Assembly: GCA_035448065.1 (NCBI GenBank)
Contig: DAOTIG010000029.1
Span: 1-28,045 of the forward strand
Reading direction: 5' to 3'
DNA from: Phosphoribacter sp035448065
GTDB lineage: Bacteria > Actinomycetota > Actinomycetes > Actinomycetales > Dermatophilaceae
DNA: 28,045 nucleotides
Part shown: in pieces, positions 7,508-14,873 of the stretch
Position numbering within the stretch: the stretch's first letter is position 1
How the letters are laid out: every line of letters begins with the position of its first letter
The notes under the pieces: model-generated
Databases searched by the model: none
Seen by the model: only the letters and a program-made list of their open reading frames with translations
Told to the model about the DNA's origin: nothing
Translations under genes and position numbers: made by a program

Positions 7508-8008
7508 ATGCCGCGTGGCGGCCGCCCGCGGGCCGGCGCCGGCCGGGTGCTGGTGGCCGCTGTCGCCGTGGCCACGCTCGGCCTCGCCGGGCTCGGCTGG
7601 CTGACGATCGTCCGTGCCCGGACGCCGGCCGTCGCGGTGAGCCTGCCCGCCGCGGCCGACGACCCGGCCTGCCAGCGGCTGTCCGCGGTCTGGCCGGTCC
7701 AGGTGCTCGGCCTGCCCCCGCGGCGGGTCTCCGTCGAGAGTCCGGCCGTGCGCGCCTGGGGCGACCCGGCGATCGTCGCGATCTGCGGCTATCCCGCGCC
7801 GGCCCCGAGCACGAGCGGCTGCCTGACCGTCGACGGCGTCGACTGGGTGCTGCAGCAGCGCTCCGACGGGGTCCAGGCGACGACCTATGGGCGCTCCCCG
7901 GCGATGGACGTCCTCGTGCCCACGGCATACACGACCGACCAGCGGGTGCTGCCGGCCCTCAGCGCGGTCGCCCGCACCCTGCCCGAGACCGGGCACCGCT
8001 GCAGCTAG
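7508..8008 (+). CDS. DUF3515 family membrane-anchored protein
   Basis: The 166-residue protein has a short basic N-terminus, one hydrophobic segment (about residues 13-34, VLVAAVAVATLGLAGLGWLT) and an extracytoplasmic domain. That domain has four cysteines (DPACQRL, ICGYP, SGCLT, HRCS) and the DUF3515 landmarks AWGDPAIVAICGYP, VDGVDWVLQ, TTYGRSPAMDVLVPTAY. Function is unknown; homologues in actinobacteria sit beside ddl, as here. The ATG at 7508 is itself part of a GTATGCCG motif copy (7506-7513) and has no good Shine-Dalgarno. Start choice rests on the N-terminal anchor and on close spacing to the RAM gene. Its TAG overlaps the ddl stop in the opposite direction. Confidence 0.88.
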   Translation: MPRGGRPRAGAGRVLVAAVAVATLGLAGLGWLTIVRARTPAVAVSLPAAADDPACQRLSAVWPVQVLGLPPRRVSVESPAVRAWGDPAIVAICGYPAPAPSTSGCLTVDGVDWVLQQRSDGVQATTYGRSPAMDVLVPTAYTTDQRVLPALSAVARTLPETGHRCS

Positions 8009-9132
8009 CGCAACCCGACCCGGCGGTCCAGCGCCAGGACGACCAGCTCGTCGACGAGCTCGGGATAGCTCAGCCCACTCTGCGCCCACATCCGCGGGTA
8101 CATCGAGTGCGGGGTGAAGCCGGGCATCGTGTTGATCTCGTTGAGGACGACCCGGCCGTCATCGGTGTAGAAGCAGTCCACCCGAGCCAGCCCCTCGCAG
8201 CCGAGCGCGGTGAAGGCCTCGGCGGCCAGCCGACGGACCTCGGTGGCGATCTCCGGCGGCAGGTCGGCCGGGCAGTCGAGCCGCACGTCGGACTCGGCGA
8301 GGTACTTGGCCTCGAAGTCGTAGAACTCGTGCCCCTGCACGACCCGGACCTCGCCCACCTCACTGGTGCGGGGAGCGTCGGTGCCGCGGCCCTCGAGGAC
8401 CGCGCACTCGATCTCCCGGCCGAAGATCGCCGCCTCGACGAGCACCTTGGGGTCGTGCTCGCGGGCCGCCTCGATCGCCTCGGTGAGCCGGTCGGCGTCG
8501 GTGACCTTGGTGATCCCCATGCTCGAGCCGGCCCGGGCCGGCTTGACGAAGACCGGCAGCCCGAGCGCCGCGCAGGCGTCGAGCGCGGCGGCCGGATCGG
8601 CGCGCCAGGCCTTGTCGGTGATGACGACATAGGGGCCGACCGGCAGGCCGTGCCCGGCGAAGACGACCTTCATGTAGTGCTTGTCCATGCCGACGGCGGA
8701 GGCGAGGACTCCGGAGCCGACGTAGCGGACGTCGGCGAGGTCGAGCATCCCCTGCAGGGTGCCGTCCTCGCCCCACGGCCCGTGCAGCACCGGGAAGACG
8801 ACGTCGACCTCGCCGAGGGTGCGCAGCACTCCCTCGTCGTCGAGGGCGTGCAGGGTGCGGTCGAGGGTGGACAGCGGGGCCAGCACGGCATCGCCGCTCG
8901 GGGCGACCTCGGGCAGGTGTCCGGCGGTCAACGCGAGCGCGGCCGGGTCGTCCGGCGCGATGACCCATCGGCCGTCGCGGGAGATGCCCACCGGCACGAC
9001 GTCGTATGCCGCCCGGTCGATCGCCTGGAGCACCGATGCGGCGCTCGAGCACGACACCGCGTGCTCGGAGGATCGCCCGCCGAAGACGACGGCGACGCGG
9101 GGCTTGCGGGTGGGAGGCTGCTCGGTGCTCAT
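8005..9132 (-). CDS. ddl: D-alanine--D-alanine ligase
   Basis: Ddl joins two D-alanines with ATP to make the dipeptide at the end of the peptidoglycan stem. The 375-residue protein has VAVVFGGRSSEHAVSCSSA at the N-terminus, HGPWGEDGTLQG, the ATP-grasp segments PVFVKPARAGSSMGITKV and VLVEAAIFGREIECAVLEG, and the Mg-binding, D-Ala-positioning VLNEINTMPGFTPHSMYP. Length and motifs are standard. ATG at 9132 is preceded by -10-like TATCGT with 8 nt between and no Shine-Dalgarno. It converges on the DUF3515 gene, and both stops are TAG within the shared CTAG at 8005-8008. Confidence 0.97.
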   Translation of the reverse strand: MSTEQPPTRKPRVAVVFGGRSSEHAVSCSSAASVLQAIDRAAYDVVPVGISRDGRWVIAPDDPAALALTAGHLPEVAPSGDAVLAPLSTLDRTLHALDDEGVLRTLGEVDVVFPVLHGPWGEDGTLQGMLDLADVRYVGSGVLASAVGMDKHYMKVVFAGHGLPVGPYVVITDKAWRADPAAALDACAALGLPVFVKPARAGSSMGITKVTDADRLTEAIEAAREHDPKVLVEAAIFGREIECAVLEGRGTDAPRTSEVGEVRVVQGHEFYDFEAKYLAESDVRLDCPADLPPEIATEVRRLAAEAFTALGCEGLARVDCFYTDDGRVVLNEINTMPGFTPHSMYPRMWAQSGLSYPELVDELVVLALDRRVGLR

Positions 9133-9146
9133 CGGCTTCGACGATA
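9133..9146 (-). promoter_or_regulatory. -10-like hexamer before ddl
   Basis: TATCGT (9146-9141, minus strand) is 8 nt before the ATG at 9132, with no ribosome site. Transcription from here would give a leaderless or nearly leaderless ddl mRNA. The 84-bp gap also holds the divergent promoter of the PLP enzyme gene. Confidence 0.4.
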
Positions 9147-9204
9147 GCCCGCCCGGCCGGTCTCCCGGCGCAGGCGCACGGCCGCGGACTCTCGGCACAG
9201 AATC

Positions 9205-9216
9205 TAGGCTGGCCGG
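9205..9216 (+). promoter_or_regulatory. -10-like hexamer for leaderless PLP-enzyme transcript
   Basis: TAGGCT (9205-9210) is followed by 6 nt (GGCCGG) and the ATG at 9217. No Shine-Dalgarno is present, so translation probably begins at the 5' end of the mRNA. Confidence 0.5.
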
Positions 9217-10323
9217 ATGAGCGAGCGCCGTCATCACGACCTCCCGCCGGGGCTGTCCCCCGCCACCATCGCCGTCGCCGCAGGTCGCCCGCGCCGTGAG
9301 CCGGGCGCCCCGGTCAACGTCCCCGTGACGCACAGCAGCACGTATGCCGCCTCGGCCGGCCACACGGCATACGGGCGCAACGGCAACCCGACCTGGACGG
9401 CCTTCGAGGAGGCGCTCGGCGCGCTCGAGGGCGGCACCGCGCTCGTCTTCGGCTCGGGGATGGCAGCGGTGTCGGCGGCGCTCTCGCTCGTGCCCGCGGG
9501 GCCGGTGGTCGCCCCGCTGGCCTGCTACAACATGACCTCGGCGCTGCTCGACGACGCCGCCGAGGCCGGCCGCGACGTGCGGCGGGTCGACCTGGCCGAC
9601 CCGGACGCGGCCTCCCGTGCGCTCGACGGCGCGACCCTGCTGTGGATCGAGACGCCGACCAATCCGCTCATGGAGGTCGCCGACCTGCCGGCCCTGGTGC
9701 GGGCGGCCCACGAGCGCGGCGCGCTGGTCGCGGTCGACAACACCTTCGCGACGCCGCTGCTGCAGCGTCCGCTCGAGCACGGGGCCGACGTCGTGGTCCA
9801 CTCGGCGACGAAGTACCTCGCCGGCCACTCCGACGTCGTGCTCGGGGCGGCGGTCACCGGCGGCGACGAAGCCGGCCAGGCCCTCCACGACCGGCTGCTG
9901 CGCCACCGGATCCGGCATGGCGCGATCGCCGGGCCTCAGGAGACCTGGCTCGCGCTGCGCGGGCTGCGCACCCTCGCCCTGCGGGTCGAGCGGGCCGGTG
10001 CCAATGCCGCCGAGCTGGCCCGCCGGCTGGCCGAGCACCCCGCGGTCGAGCGGGTGCGCTATCCCGGCTGGGGCGCGATGCTCGCCATCGAGGTGCGCGG
10101 CGGCGCGGCGGCGGCCGATGCGGTCACCGCGGCCTGCCGGCTCTGGCTCGACGCGACCAGCCTCGGCGGCGTCGAGTCGCTGCTCGAGCGGCGCCGCAAG
10201 TATGCCGCGGAGTCACCGGCGGTGCCCGAGTCGCTGCTTCGGCTCTCGGTCGGCATCGAGGACGTCGAGGACCTGTGGCGCGACCTCGACCAGGCGCTCG
10301 GCAGCACCGTCGCACCCGACTGA
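9217..10323 (+). CDS. Cys/Met metabolism PLP-dependent enzyme (cystathionine gamma-synthase/lyase-like)
   Basis: The 368-residue protein belongs to the PLP fold-type I family of cystathionine gamma-synthases, gamma-lyases and methionine gamma-lyases. Visible markers are Y52-G-R-N-G-N-P-T, the PLP-phosphate loop FGSGMAAVSAAL, IETPTNP, D174 in VAVDNTFATP, and the Schiff-base lysine K199 in HSATKYLAGHSDV. It departs from classical members: the usual D-x-Y-G-G-T around the stacking Tyr reads CYNMTSALL. The segment after GGVESL, normally I-E-H-P-A-x-M-T-H, reads LERRRKYAAESPAV. Substrate is therefore not predictable. It lies between ddl and gpsA, which adjoin in mycobacteria, so it appears to be an insertion in a conserved block. 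The gap to gpsA (23 bp) holds only a weak GGCG/CGCC hairpin. Confidence 0.88.
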   Translation: MSERRHHDLPPGLSPATIAVAAGRPRREPGAPVNVPVTHSSTYAASAGHTAYGRNGNPTWTAFEEALGALEGGTALVFGSGMAAVSAALSLVPAGPVVAPLACYNMTSALLDDAAEAGRDVRRVDLADPDAASRALDGATLLWIETPTNPLMEVADLPALVRAAHERGALVAVDNTFATPLLQRPLEHGADVVVHSATKYLAGHSDVVLGAAVTGGDEAGQALHDRLLRHRIRHGAIAGPQETWLALRGLRTLALRVERAGANAAELARRLAEHPAVERVRYPGWGAMLAIEVRGGAAAADAVTAACRLWLDATSLGGVESLLERRRKYAAESPAVPESLLRLSVGIEDVEDLWRDLDQALGSTVAPD

Positions 10324-10346
10324 CCAGCGGCGAATCGCCCTGTGCC

Positions 10347-11354
10347 TCAGTGCCGTTCGTGCTTGCGACTGCGGGTCATGAGCATGGAGACGACCTCGCG
10401 CGGGGTGCGCTCGCCGACGATCACCGCGACGACGGCGTCGGTGATCGGCATCTCGACGTCGTGGACCGCCGCGAGATCACGCACCGAGTGACACGACTTG
10501 ACGCCCTCGGCGAGCTGCCGGGTGAGCGCGACGGTCTGCTCGACGGTGAGCCCCTTGCCGAGGTTCTCGCCGAAGGTCCGGTTGCGCGACAGCGGGCTCA
10601 TGCAGGTGGCGATGAGGTCGCCGACGCCGGCCAGGCCCATGAAGGTCACCGGCTGCGCGCCGAGCCGGGCGCCGAGCCGGGCCGTCTCGGCCAGGCCCCG
10701 GGTGATGAGCGTGGCCTTGGTGTTGTCGCCCATCCCCATGCCCTCGGCCATGCCGACCGACAGGGCGACGACGTTCTTCACGGCGCCGCCGAGCTCGGTG
10801 CCGACGACGTCGGTCTCGGTGTAGGGGCGGAAGTAGTCGGTCGCGCACGCGGCGGCGACCCGGTCGGCCGTGTCGTGGTCGACGCAGGCGACGACGCTCG
10901 CCGCCGGCTGCTTGCCGGCGATCTCGCGGGCCAGGTTGGGGCCGGAGAGCACGACGATCCGCTCCTCGGCCACGCCCCCGACCTCGGCGATGACCTGGCT
11001 CATCCGCAGGTTGGTCCCGAGCTCGACACCCTTCATCAGCGAGACGACCGCCGCGCCACCGGGCAGGAAGGACGCCCACTGACCGAGGTGCTCACGCAGC
11101 GTCTGCGACGGGACGGCGAGGACGACGACGTCAGCGCCGTCGAGAGCCTGAGCCGGGTCGGTGGTGGCGCGGATCGTGTCGGGCAGCTGCAGGTCGGGCA
11201 GGTAGTCGGTGTTGCAGCCGGCGTTGACCTGCTCGACCGACTCGGGCCGCCGGCCCCACATCGTCACCGTCGTCCCGGCGTCGGCGAGGGTGGCGGCAAA
11301 GGCGGTGCCCCAGCTGCCGGTGCCCATCACCGCAGCGCGAGTGGCCCGGGTCAT
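10347..11354 (-). CDS. gpsA: NAD(P)-dependent glycerol-3-phosphate dehydrogenase
   Basis: GpsA reduces dihydroxyacetone phosphate to sn-glycerol-3-phosphate, the backbone for phospholipids. The 335-residue protein has the dinucleotide loop MGTGSWGTAFA, VVLAVPSQTLREHL, SLMKGVE, SGPNLAREIAG, the catalytic-lysine region ELGGAVKNVVALSVGMAEG, NTKATLITRGL, and the G-D-L-x-x-T-C segment GVGDLIATCMSPLSRN. Length is standard. Its ATG at 11354 overlaps the TGA of plsC as ATGA, so the two are translationally coupled and act in the same pathway: GpsA makes G3P, and PlsC acylates a downstream lyso-intermediate. It converges on the PLP-enzyme gene. Confidence 0.97.
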   Translation of the reverse strand: MTRATRAAVMGTGSWGTAFAATLADAGTTVTMWGRRPESVEQVNAGCNTDYLPDLQLPDTIRATTDPAQALDGADVVVLAVPSQTLREHLGQWASFLPGGAAVVSLMKGVELGTNLRMSQVIAEVGGVAEERIVVLSGPNLAREIAGKQPAASVVACVDHDTADRVAAACATDYFRPYTETDVVGTELGGAVKNVVALSVGMAEGMGMGDNTKATLITRGLAETARLGARLGAQPVTFMGLAGVGDLIATCMSPLSRNRTFGENLGKGLTVEQTVALTRQLAEGVKSCHSVRDLAAVHDVEMPITDAVVAVIVGERTPREVVSMLMTRSRKHERH

Positions 11355-12115
11355 GACCGGCCTCCGTCCGACTCGAGACCGTCACGCTTGAAGTTGCCGG
11401 TCTGGCTCACCCCGGCCGACTTCGGGTCGTAGCGACCGACCGGCGCCGGCTCGCCGCGCAGCACCTCGAGCTCGCGGGTGATCGCCGTCATGATCCGCTC
11501 GGTCGCCTCGCGCAACAGCGTGGCGGTCATCGGCTGGTCGTAGAGGTCGCTGAGGTCGACCGGCTCGCCGACCCGCACGTGCGTCGTCTTGCGCGGCAGC
11601 AGGTGGACGGACTTCTCGTAGGTGCCGAGGATCTCCTGGGCGCCCCACTGCGCGATCGGCACGACGGGGCAGCGGGTGGCCAGCGCCAGTCGGGCAGCCC
11701 CAGTCTTGCCGACCATCGGCCACTGGCTCGGGTCGCGGGTCAGCGTGCCCTCGGGGAAGACGACGAGGCACTTGCCGTCGCGCAGCGCCTGGACGCCCCC
11801 GGAGTAGGCCTCCCTGGCCTGCTGGCCGCCCCGATAGACCGGGATCTGGTCGGCGGCCCCCAGCAGCTTGCCGAAGACCGGGATCCGGAAGAGCGCCTCC
11901 TTGGCGAGGAAGAACGGCGGGTTGCGCGTCTCGTAGGCGAACAGCGCGACGACGAGCGGGTCGACGTAGGTCACGTGGTTGGGCGCCAGGATGAAGCCGC
12001 CCTCCCGCGGCAGCCGCTCGACGTGCTGGTAGTCGCGCTTGGCGATCGCCCGCAACAGCGGGCGCAGCAGCACGACGAAGACCTTGTATGCCGGCGTCAG
12101 CCGTCTCGAGGACAC
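11351..12115 (-). CDS. plsC: 1-acyl-sn-glycerol-3-phosphate acyltransferase family protein
   Basis: The 254-residue protein carries the acyltransferase signatures N-H-x4-D (NHVTYVD, catalytic His/Asp) and F-P-E-G-T (VVFPEGTLTRD, phosphate binding), with VPIAQWGAQEI further on. It should acylate lysophosphatidic acid at the membrane, giving phosphatidic acid; related family members can use other acceptors. The hydrophobic parts are short and could associate peripherally with the membrane. GTG at 12115 is chosen because GGAG lies 7 nt upstream. It heads an operon with gpsA. The C-terminus (about 25 residues after EVLRGEPAP) is polar and looks disordered. Confidence 0.92.
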   Translation of the reverse strand: MSSRRLTPAYKVFVVLLRPLLRAIAKRDYQHVERLPREGGFILAPNHVTYVDPLVVALFAYETRNPPFFLAKEALFRIPVFGKLLGAADQIPVYRGGQQAREAYSGGVQALRDGKCLVVFPEGTLTRDPSQWPMVGKTGAARLALATRCPVVPIAQWGAQEILGTYEKSVHLLPRKTTHVRVGEPVDLSDLYDQPMTATLLREATERIMTAITRELEVLRGEPAPVGRYDPKSAGVSQTGNFKRDGLESDGGRS

Positions 12116-12200
12116 GCACCTTCTCCTTCGGTCAGGCTCGTATCTTCGCCGTCGGCGGCGCTGGTGTCGAGCACTGTCCGCGTCCCGGCGGCGCATCGGC

Positions 12201-12212
12201 GAGACTGGTCCG
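12201..12212 (+). promoter_or_regulatory. -10-like hexamer for leaderless cofC transcript
   Basis: GAGACT (12201-12206) is 6 nt before the GTG at 12213, without a Shine-Dalgarno. The hexamer deviates at position 1 from TANNNT, so this is weaker than the other leaderless candidates. The 97-bp divergent gap to plsC shows no further signal I can support. Confidence 0.35.
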
Positions 12213-13055
12213 GTGAGCGAGCGCTGGACGATCGTCGTGCCGGTCAAGGGCGATGGGCCGCCGAACGCGGGCGCCCCGGCCAAGAGTCGGCTCGAGCCAC
12301 CGCCCGGCGTGGACCGGCAGGAGCTCGCCCTCGCCCTCGCGGCCGACACCGTGGCCGCCGCGCTCGGCGCCATCGGCACGACCGGCCGGGTCGTCGTCGT
12401 CACGGGCGGTGAGCGGGCCCGGCGGCTGGTCGCCGAGTGCGGTGCGGTCGTCGTCGCCGACCCTGGAGGCGGGCTCAATGCGGCTGTGGCACAAGGCCTC
12501 GAGGTCGCGGGCCACGACGGGCAAGAGGGCCCGGCCGGTGTCCTGCTCGGTGACCTGCCGAGCCTGCGGGACGCGGACCTGCGCACCGCGCTGCGGGCGT
12601 GCGCGGCATACTCGCGAGCCCTCGTGCCGGACCACCACGGCACCGGCACCGTGCTGCTCACCGCCCAGCAGCCGGCTGCCCTCCACCCGGCCTTCGGCGC
12701 CGGCTCGGCCGCGCGACACGAGCAGGCCGGTCACGTGCGCCTCGAGCTCGACCTGGCACGGCTGCGCACCGATGTCGACGACGGCGAGTCGCTGCGGGCC
12801 GCGCTGCGGCTCGGCATCGGCCCCGCGACCCGGGCAGCGCTCGGGGGCGCGGCACCGCGGGTGGCCACGGTCGAGAGCCTCGCGACCGACGGCTCCGGCA
12901 CGGTTCGCCTCGAGGACGGCCGGCGCTGCCGGTATGCCGCCTCGGCCACCGACGGCTCGGGGCTGCGCCGGCTGCGCCCCGGGCAGCGGGTGAGCGTGCT
13001 GCTCCCGGCCGGCGAGTCCGCAGAGGTCACCGACGTGTGGCTGCCCACCCTCTGA
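12213..13055 (+). CDS. cofC: 2-phospho-L-lactate / phosphoenolpyruvate guanylyltransferase (CofC/FbiD) with C-terminal extension
   Basis: CofC/FbiD couples GTP with 2-phospholactate or phosphoenolpyruvate, an early step in coenzyme F420 synthesis. The nucleotidyltransferase domain (residues 1-212) shows WTIVVPVKG, the AKSRL motif at 23-27, ADPGGGLNAA, LLGDLPSL (113-116 GDLP), PDHHGTGTVLL and FGAGSAARH. Residues 213-280 are extra compared with the usual ~210-220-residue enzyme: GTVRLEDGRRCRYAASA, then SGLRRLRPGQRVSVLL. This segment looks like a small beta-rich, OB or cold-shock-like domain, which is inference. Mycobacteria keep fbiD in the same region near gpsA and hupB. The F420-dependent fgd gene 7 kb away uses the product. 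Confidence 0.9.
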   Translation: MSERWTIVVPVKGDGPPNAGAPAKSRLEPPPGVDRQELALALAADTVAAALGAIGTTGRVVVVTGGERARRLVAECGAVVVADPGGGLNAAVAQGLEVAGHDGQEGPAGVLLGDLPSLRDADLRTALRACAAYSRALVPDHHGTGTVLLTAQQPAALHPAFGAGSAARHEQAGHVRLELDLARLRTDVDDGESLRAALRLGIGPATRAALGGAAPRVATVESLATDGSGTVRLEDGRRCRYAASATDGSGLRRLRPGQRVSVLLPAGESAEVTDVWLPTL

Positions 13056-13065
13056 CCGAACGAGA

Positions 13066-13112
13066 GAGGGCGACTGCCGACGGGACCGACGGTCCCACCT
13101 GCAGTCGCCCTC
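13066..13112. terminator. Bidirectional terminator between cofC and hup
   Basis: GAGGGCGACTGC (13066-13077) and GCAGTCGCCCTC (13101-13112) are perfect 12-bp arms. A second hairpin, GGGACC (13082-13087) with GGTCCC (13091-13096), is nested in the loop. It fills most of the 78-bp gap between two convergent genes and can serve both. Confidence 0.8.
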
Positions 13113-13133
13113 GTCCGGGAACGACCTGACGAG

Positions 13134-13910
13134 CTACTTCTTCGCGGTCTTCTTCGCCGCCGCCTTCTTGGCGGTCGCGGCCTTCTTCGCCGGCGCCGCC
13201 TTCGCGGGCGCGGCCTTGGCGGCCTTGGCCGGCGCGGCCTTGGTCACGGCCTTCTTCGCCGGCGCAGCCTTCGCGGGCGCGGCCTTGGCAGGCGCAGCCT
13301 TGGTGACGGCCTTCTTCGCCGGCGCGGCCTTGGCGGGCGCAGCCTTCGCCGGCGTGGCCCTGGCGGGCGCGGCCTTGGTGACGGCCTTCTTCGCCGGCGC
13401 GGCCTTCGTGGCAGCGGCCTTGGCCGGAGCGGCCTTCTTGGTCGTCGTCGCCTTGGCCGGCGTCGCGGCCTTCACGGCGGCGCGGGCCGGCGCGGCCTTG
13501 GCGGGCGCAGCCTTCGCCGGCGCGGCCTTGGCCGGGGTCGCCTTGCGCGTCGTGGCCTTGGCCGGCGCAGCAGCCGGGACGGCACGCGTGCTGGCCGTCG
13601 CCCGGCCGGCTGCGGGGCCGGTCTTCGGCAGCTTCTTCGGGTCGGCGACGTAGGTCTTGAAGGAGGTGCCCGCGCGGAACCGCGGGACCGTCGTCTTCTT
13701 GATCGGGACGGCCACGCCGGTGCGCGGGTTGCGGCCGGTGCGGGCACCGCGGGCGACCTTCTGGAAGGTGCCGAAGCCGGTGATCGCGACCTTGCCGCCC
13801 TTGGCGACCTCGCGAATGATGATGTCGAGGACCGCATCGAGGGCGTCGCTGGCGGCCTTGCGCCCGCCGAGCCGACCCTCGAGAGCCAGGACGAGCTCTG
13901 CTTTGTTCAC
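13134..13910 (-). CDS. hup: HU-family DNA-binding protein with long Lys/Ala/Pro tail
   Basis: This nucleoid protein bends and compacts DNA. Residues 1-92 are the HU fold: VNKAELVLALEGRLGGRKAA, then VAITGFGTFQ. The DNA-intercalating arm GRNPRTG (59-65, P62) follows, then FRAGTSFKTYV. Residues 100-258 form a basic tail of PAK/KKA units. The block APAKKAVTKAAPA recurs at 171-183, 197-209 and 217-229, which points to growth by internal duplication. Tails of this kind are typical of mycobacterial HupB and Streptomyces HupS and resemble eukaryotic linker histone tails; in mycobacteria they are acetylated. GTG at 13910 has GGAGG 5 nt upstream. It is probably monocistronic, with its own promoter and terminator. 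Confidence 0.96.
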   Translation of the reverse strand: MNKAELVLALEGRLGGRKAASDALDAVLDIIIREVAKGGKVAITGFGTFQKVARGARTGRNPRTGVAVPIKKTTVPRFRAGTSFKTYVADPKKLPKTGPAAGRATASTRAVPAAAPAKATTRKATPAKAAPAKAAPAKAAPARAAVKAATPAKATTTKKAAPAKAAATKAAPAKKAVTKAAPARATPAKAAPAKAAPAKKAVTKAAPAKAAPAKAAPAKKAVTKAAPAKAAKAAPAKAAPAKKAATAKKAAAKKTAKK

Positions 13911-13985
13911 ATTCCCCTCCAGAGGAAGTGGCGCCGGAACTGGCCGGGCGCATCGGTGCGGACCGGTTCGTCCGCCTGCGTCGAA

Positions 13986-14015
13986 ACGGTAAACCTCGGC
14001 GCACGCCGAGTCCAA
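13986..14015 (-). promoter_or_regulatory. hup promoter with inverted repeat in the spacer
   Basis: On the minus strand TTGGAC (14015-14010) and TACCGT (13991-13986) are 18 nt apart, giving a leader of about 70 nt. The spacer holds a 7-bp inverted repeat, CTCGGCG-TG-CGCCGAG (13995-14010). A protein bound there would block RNA polymerase, so it is a candidate operator. Confidence 0.55.
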
Positions 14016-14036
14016 CACCTGCAGGCTGTGGATTTT

Positions 14037-14284
14037 CGTTGCCCCGCAACGTCATTGACCGCCGGACAGGGCCGTCAGTGGTCGCACCGGCCAGTCAGCG
14101 ACGGGTGCGAGCTACGACGGTTGTGAAAACGGTTGCCTCGCAACGGTTCTGACGTCAATGGCGGGCACGGCAGTGCCGTCAGCGCAGGGCCGGGCACGCC
14201 GTCGACGCGTCGAGTGAGGGCAGCGTGAAAGGCGCGAATCCCGTTGCCGCGACACGCCGAGAGCGGCGGTGGCGGCTCGGCAGG
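14037..14284. other. Noncoding region upstream of hup and downstream of leuD, with paired inverted repeats
   Basis: No gene is supported here. GTTGC-CCC-GCAAC (14038-14050) recurs as GTTGC-CTC-GCAAC (14132-14144), 94 bp away. Each is followed by a related element: GTCATTGAC just after the first, and TGACGTCAATG (14150-14160) after the second. This suggests a duplicated regulatory module. Further on are GGCAC-ggca-GTGCC (14164-14177), the 12-bp palindrome TCGACGCGTCGA (14202-14213) and a weak GCCGAG/CTCGGC hairpin (14256-14281) next to the leuD stop. None is a clear terminator. Confidence 0.5.
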
Positions 14285-14872
14285 TCAGCGGGTGACCGGC
14301 TTGTATGCCGCCCTGCCGGACTCGAACTCGGCGACCAGCTCCTCGTGACGCAGGGTGAGGCCGATGTCGTCGAGTCCCTCCATCAGCCGCCAGCGGGTGT
14401 AGTCGTCGACGACGAAGGGCGCGACGATGTCGCCGGCGGTGACCATGCGGGCGACGAGGTCGACGGTGACCTCGGCGCCGGGATCGTTCTCGAGGTACTT
14501 CCAGATGAGCTCGATGTCGTCCTGGGCCAGCTGAGCGGTGAGCAGGCCCTGCTTGCCGCTGTTGCCCCGGAAGATGTCGGCGAAGCGCGAGGAGAGCACG
14601 GCGCGGAAGCCGTAGTTCATCAGCGCCCACACGGCGTGCTCGCGCGAGGACCCGGTCCCGAAGTCCGGGCCGGCGACGAGCACCGAGCCAGCGGCATACC
14701 GGGGGTTGTTGAGCACGAAGGACGGGTCGTTGCGCCACGCGGCGAAGAGGCCGTCCTCGAAGCCGTCGCGGGTGACCCGCTTGAGGTAGACGGCCGGGAT
14801 GATCTGGTCGGTGTCGACGTTGCTGCGCCGCAACGGGACTCCGATGCCGGTGTGCGTCGTGAAAGCGTCCAT
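14285..14872 (-). CDS. leuD: 3-isopropylmalate dehydratase small subunit
   Basis: LeuD is the swivel (aconitase domain 4) subunit of isopropylmalate isomerase. It works with LeuC to convert 2- to 3-isopropylmalate in leucine synthesis. The 195-residue protein shows NVDTDQIIPAVYLKRV, GPDFGTGSSREHAVWAL and FRGNSGKQGLLTAQL. Length is normal. ATG at 14872 comes one base after the leuC stop, so the two are translationally coupled. No duplicated or missing segment was seen. Confidence 0.97.
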   Translation of the reverse strand: MDAFTTHTGIGVPLRRSNVDTDQIIPAVYLKRVTRDGFEDGLFAAWRNDPSFVLNNPRYAAGSVLVAGPDFGTGSSREHAVWALMNYGFRAVLSSRFADIFRGNSGKQGLLTAQLAQDDIELIWKYLENDPGAEVTVDLVARMVTAGDIVAPFVVDDYTRWRLMEGLDDIGLTLRHEELVAEFESGRAAYKPVTR

Positions 14873-14873
14873 G

